Source of the DNA: Pachysolen tannophilus NRRL Y-2460
Taxonomy: Eukaryota > Ascomycota > Pichiomycetes > Alaninales > Pachysolenaceae
Direction of reading: 5' to 3'
Length of the DNA: 64,000 bases
Assembly (NCBI GenBank): GCA_001661245.1
Contig: KV454013.1
Location: forward strand, 888,898-952,897
Part shown: positions 60,728 to 64,000 of the stretch, one piece after another
Layout of the letters: each line of letters starts with the position of its first letter
Position numbering within the stretch: the first letter of the stretch is position 1
The notes under the pieces: model-generated
The model's database searches: none
Told to the model about the DNA's origin: nothing
What the model saw: only the letters and a program-made list of their open reading frames with translations
Made by a program: the position numbers and the translations under genes

Positions 60728-62527
60728 ATGTCTACTTTTTTCAAATTAAATAGTCGAAAAAAACCCAATAGTTTAAAAATATCAAATCCAATTTTATTTG
60801 ATGAAGTTAAGACTCCAGATAATGTTGAAGCAATTCCAATAGATCAAGCTAAAATTGTATTAAAAAATAATAGTTCTCAAAGATCTTCAATATTAACTCC
60901 TTCACCAGTTGAAAGTTTTAAAAAAAAATATGGATCAAATTCATCATCACAATTACAACCAGTTATATTAATTTCAAAATATAAATTTCAACTGTATAAT
61001 TCTAGGGAATTAACTATAGATGCTAATGAACCATTAAAACTTATATCAAGACAAGGTGATGGTTGGTTATTAGTAACACCCATTGGTAGATTAGGTGTTC
61101 CAGGTTTAGTACCTCTGTCATATTGTAAACTGGTTAATTTTGAAAATAATTCAATTTTAGATGATGATTGGTTAATTAAAAATCAATATTCTTCTTCAAT
61201 TAATAATCAAGAAAATAATCAAATTCAAGAAAATACTCCAACTTCTCAAATGTCACAATATAATTATAATTATAATAAAAGTGAAAGTAATACTTCTGCA
61301 AATAGTGATAGGGATACTCTTTTACCTAATCCATTACCATCATCCCCTATTTCAAGTATAAAATCTTCATCACCTTCAATTTCAATTCAAAAAGATATGA
61401 TTGATAATTTAAATTTAATTTCTTCAATTTCTATAAATTCATTTTCATCACATAATGATAGATATTGGTATAAAATTGATTTTAAATTAAAAAATGGTAA
61501 AATGAATTTTTTATGTCGTTATTATCAAGATTTTTATAATTTACATTTATCTTTATTTGATCATTTTTCATCAATGAATAATTTTTTCTTTTTACAAAAA
61601 TTACCATCTTTACCAGAACCAATTCAAAGACCAAATTCTTCAAGACTTTTAAAAAGATGTTCAGATTTAAATGATTATATTCAAAATTTAATAGAAATTT
61701 TTAAAACTCATGAAATTGGTGATCACGCTGATGAAGCTGCAAATGATATCTTATTAGTATGGCTTTTACCTAAAAAGGATGATTTGGAATTATCAACATT
61801 AGAATATTCTTCATTTTTATCAAAAGAAATGGTTACAAAACCTGAAGAATATTTTTCAGGAGAATTTACAAAACCTAGAAGTTTAGAAGTCGTCAATATT
61901 AAATTATTATCACCAGCAAATTCTGCACAATCATCTCCAATTGATTCTCCTAAATTGAGCTTACCAAAAGTTGTAGATTCATGGTCAAGCAAAGAGGAAG
62001 ATCAACATCAAGTTAAACATCAAGTAGAAGAAGAAGAACAAGAAGAAGAAGAAGAAGAAAAAACAATTGTTGAGACAGAAAAGAAGGAAATTACAAAACA
62101 ACAAAATGAAGATGATATATCTCCTGAGTCTTTCTCTCCAACACCGCCATTATTCCATAATAATCTGGCAAAACTAAATATCATAACCGAAAGAAGAAAC
62201 CATCATAGTCATCAAAATTCAAAATCAAATGAAAACTACCTATCGATAAATAATCCAGAAAAACCTAGTCCCACAATCAATAGTTACATCAAAGTTAAAG
62301 TTATTAGTAATAATGGTAAAGATATCTTAGCAATGAGAATGTTCAAAGATTCAAGTATGACTGTATTGAAGTTATCAATTTCAAGCAGACTTCATATTTA
62401 CGATTATCTTTTAAGTTACAAAGACTTTAAAGACGGGTTTTTCAAACCTTTAAGAACTAATAAAGATTTACAAGAGGCGATATATCGAAATAAAATCGTT
62501 ATAAAAGTGGATGAATTAGAAACGTAA
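60728..62527 (+). CDS. Bem1-like polarity scaffold with a single SH3, PX and PB1 domain
   Basis: 599 residues from MSTFFKLNSRK; TTG codons upstream are in frame but precede this ATG only with AT-repeat sequence. Domains: an SH3 at about 80-138 (VILISKYKF, QGDGWLLVTPIGRLGVPGLVPLSYC), matching the second SH3 of S. cerevisiae Bem1 (AKPIGRLGGPGLVPVGF); a PX domain at about 245-355 with CRYYQDFYNL; an acidic Glu-run segment at about 430-465; and a PB1 domain at about 521-597 (KVKVISNNGKDILAMRMF). Bem1 joins Cdc42, its exchange factor Cdc24 (through PB1) and PAK kinases (through the second SH3). The first SH3 of Bem1 is absent: residues 1-75 have no SH3-like sequence. It may be a Bem1 paralogue or a reduced Bem1. 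Confidence 0.85.
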   Translation: MSTFFKLNSRKKPNSLKISNPILFDEVKTPDNVEAIPIDQAKIVLKNNSSQRSSILTPSPVESFKKKYGSNSSSQLQPVILISKYKFQLYNSRELTIDANEPLKLISRQGDGWLLVTPIGRLGVPGLVPLSYCKLVNFENNSILDDDWLIKNQYSSSINNQENNQIQENTPTSQMSQYNYNYNKSESNTSANSDRDTLLPNPLPSSPISSIKSSSPSISIQKDMIDNLNLISSISINSFSSHNDRYWYKIDFKLKNGKMNFLCRYYQDFYNLHLSLFDHFSSMNNFFFLQKLPSLPEPIQRPNSSRLLKRCSDLNDYIQNLIEIFKTHEIGDHADEAANDILLVWLLPKKDDLELSTLEYSSFLSKEMVTKPEEYFSGEFTKPRSLEVVNIKLLSPANSAQSSPIDSPKLSLPKVVDSWSSKEEDQHQVKHQVEEEEQEEEEEEKTIVETEKKEITKQQNEDDISPESFSPTPPLFHNNLAKLNIITERRNHHSHQNSKSNENYLSINNPEKPSPTINSYIKVKVISNNGKDILAMRMFKDSSMTVLKLSISSRLHIYDYLLSYKDFKDGFFKPLRTNKDLQEAIYRNKIVIKVDELET

Positions 62528-64000
62528 TAAAACGCCCAGAAAAACGGATTTTTCTTTCTTTTTTCATAATAATAATTAAATATATATAAAAAAAAAAAAA
62601 ACTCACTGACAAACTGTATTTGCGATAGATGTGTTAATTTGTTATAATTTTTCAATTCTTTTGATATTTTCTTTCTTAATTCACTTTTAATTCCTCGCTC
62701 GGCTATAGATTTACGATACGACTACTTTTTATTAATTCTTCTTTATATGTAACAGTGTTTTTAGTTTCAATACATTGCAGCATATCATTATTGAATTTAG
62801 ATCTGCTGATATAAATCCGATAGTAGAAATAAAAAGCTTTTCTTGACAACAATCTGTTGTTAAGCAAAGCTTTTTTTTTTGGCCCAAAACACGTTGTTTT
62901 ATGTTATAGAAAAGCTTTTAAGACATGTTGAAAACTTTAACGTTTAGTTGAAAAATAAATAAATAATAAATCAAACATTCGTACATGTATCAAGCACTGA
63001 TTTGCTGGAAACCCCATGACAACACATTCAAATCTCAACATTTTTTTCCAAATTAGTCTACAATTAGTGTTTCACTAGATAAGGCATTAAGAGGATGGAT
63101 ATATAGATCTGCCGTTGGCATTCTGAACTGATAATCGAAACGCAAAAATTATAATCTTAAACTAGTCTTAAACTAGTTCAAGTTTTTTCCGTTTTGAAAA
63201 ATCATAAAACCGGTTTAATCATATGTACATTCATGCTTAGTGCAAATGCATGATCACAATAACAAAAACAAATACAAATAAAAAAATATGTCTCGTTGGT
63301 TGGTTGGTTAGTTGGTTAATTTCTCTGTTGTTGTTATTGTTGTTTTGTTGTTTTTGTTGTTGTTGTTGTTGACGCTAGATGTACCTCGTACATATAATAT
63401 GTGCTGTAAATGCAAGCTTACATAATCGAGGCTCACAATGTTTTATTTCAAATGCTCCAATTTTTCTGAAAATTGGCATCTGTATATTGCCTCATTTACC
63501 AACCGTGTTAGGTAGGATATGGCTTGATATGGTTTCCCTGCTTGCTTGAATCGTTAAAAACGGTATGGAGAACATGTACTGTTGGGCACTAATTGTCAAT
63601 AATGATATCCAATGTACAAGTGTTTTGATTCAAATGGAAATTTCGAATTTTCACTTTCCTGTTGCTGATTGAATTTTTCACGCATTAAACTATAAACATC
63701 GGAATTATATCAACGGAAAATTAATAGCTTAATCATAATATCAATGGCAGAATATTACATTAAAATGAACAGCTGTAGGAACTTCAGGTCCACTTTCAGG
63801 GCTGACTTTCAACATTCAACATTTAACATTCTGACCTCTTGCCAAATGTGTCCTTATAAGAAATGAATTAGTTATTAAAATTGATAAAACATAATACAAC
63901 AAATTTCTAAAATTTGTAAATTAGATGGAAGTTAAAAAAAAAAATGTAACAAAATCAAAAAAAAATTTAAAAAAAATTTAAAAAAAATTGAAAATAAAAA
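62528..64000. other. 1.5 kb without recognisable gene at the right end
   Basis: AT-rich. It contains a long imperfect hairpin (62831-62875), (TTGG/TTGTTG)n repeats at about 63297-63372, and A-rich sequence at the edge (63930-64000). It may be the promoter or 3' flank of a gene beyond the window. No tRNA, RNA or LTR features recognised. Confidence 0.5.
62831..62875. repeat. 21-bp imperfect inverted repeat (hairpin, 3-nt loop) followed by T-run
   Basis: Left arm 62831-62851 and right arm 62855-62875 pair at 19 of 21 positions (one mismatch would be a G-U pair in RNA). The right arm runs into ten T residues. It resembles a strong terminator-like stem, about 300 bp after the Bem1-like gene, or a miniature inverted-repeat element. 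Confidence 0.5.

Overview
This window is budding-yeast (Saccharomycotina) nuclear DNA. It is AT-rich and gene-dense, with short TATA/poly-A-rich spacers. Most genes lack introns; the four introns seen are short, sit near the 5' end of a gene or just before a conserved motif, and mostly carry GTATGT/GTAAGT donors and TACTAAC branch points. The gene set points to the CUG-Ser clade (Candida/Debaryomycetaceae relatives): a CHK1-type group X hybrid histidine kinase, a Candida-type purine nucleoside permease, and a UPC2 of C. albicans length. CTG codons are nearly absent from conserved cores (none seen in the 924-codon NAM2). Several CTGs that can be aligned from memory fall where relatives carry Ser or another small or polar residue, but one falls at a hydrophobic position, so CTG=Ser is an inference. 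Protein lengths here do not depend on it.

Layout. 1-6.6 kb: a GT71 mannosyltransferase cut by the left edge, mitochondrial leucyl-tRNA synthetase NAM2 and Sec14-like CSR1. 6.7-15.4 kb: nucleoside permease NUP, sphingolipid reductase TSC10, mitoribosomal MRPL8 divergent from MICOS subunit MIC12, an eIF3e/INT6 homologue, ALG7 and an HD nucleotidase. 15.8-19.8 kb: RPL28 (intron), EAF6 and NDI1-type NADH dehydrogenase. 19.8-22 kb: a 2.2-kb intergenic region with a GC-rich island, a GCGCA-motif cluster and a GATA palindrome. 22-34 kb: CHK1, CDC42 (intron) and TCP1 (intron), then an assembly gap (N, 33391-34058). 34.8-43.6 kb: UPC2, an unusual two-part heme peroxidase (intron), an MFS sugar/inositol-type transporter and RVS167. 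45-64 kb: RhoGAP SAC7, UBA2, PCL2, VCX1, an unrecognised nuclear-type protein, THP3, YUH1, and a Bem1-like scaffold with only one SH3 domain, followed by 1.5 kb without a recognisable gene.

Functional links. Several genes belong to the polarity/Rho circuit (CDC42, SAC7, the Bem1-like scaffold, RVS167, PCL2), others to mitochondria (NAM2, MRPL8, MIC12, NDI1), and others to lipid, sterol and ER/Golgi metabolism (CSR1, TSC10, ALG7, UPC2, the mannosyltransferase). They are ordinary single-gene units, not operons. No tRNA, rRNA, transposon, CRISPR array or complete LTR element was recognised.

The observations most worth following are: the peroxidase with a 400-residue membrane-anchored extension; the Bem1-like protein without SH3-1; the retained eIF3e; the perfect 17-bp-arm palindrome made of TGACCC motifs upstream of TCP1; two GC-rich islands; and promoter motifs that suggest UPC2 autoregulation (SRE) and G1 control of PCL2 (MCB/SCB).
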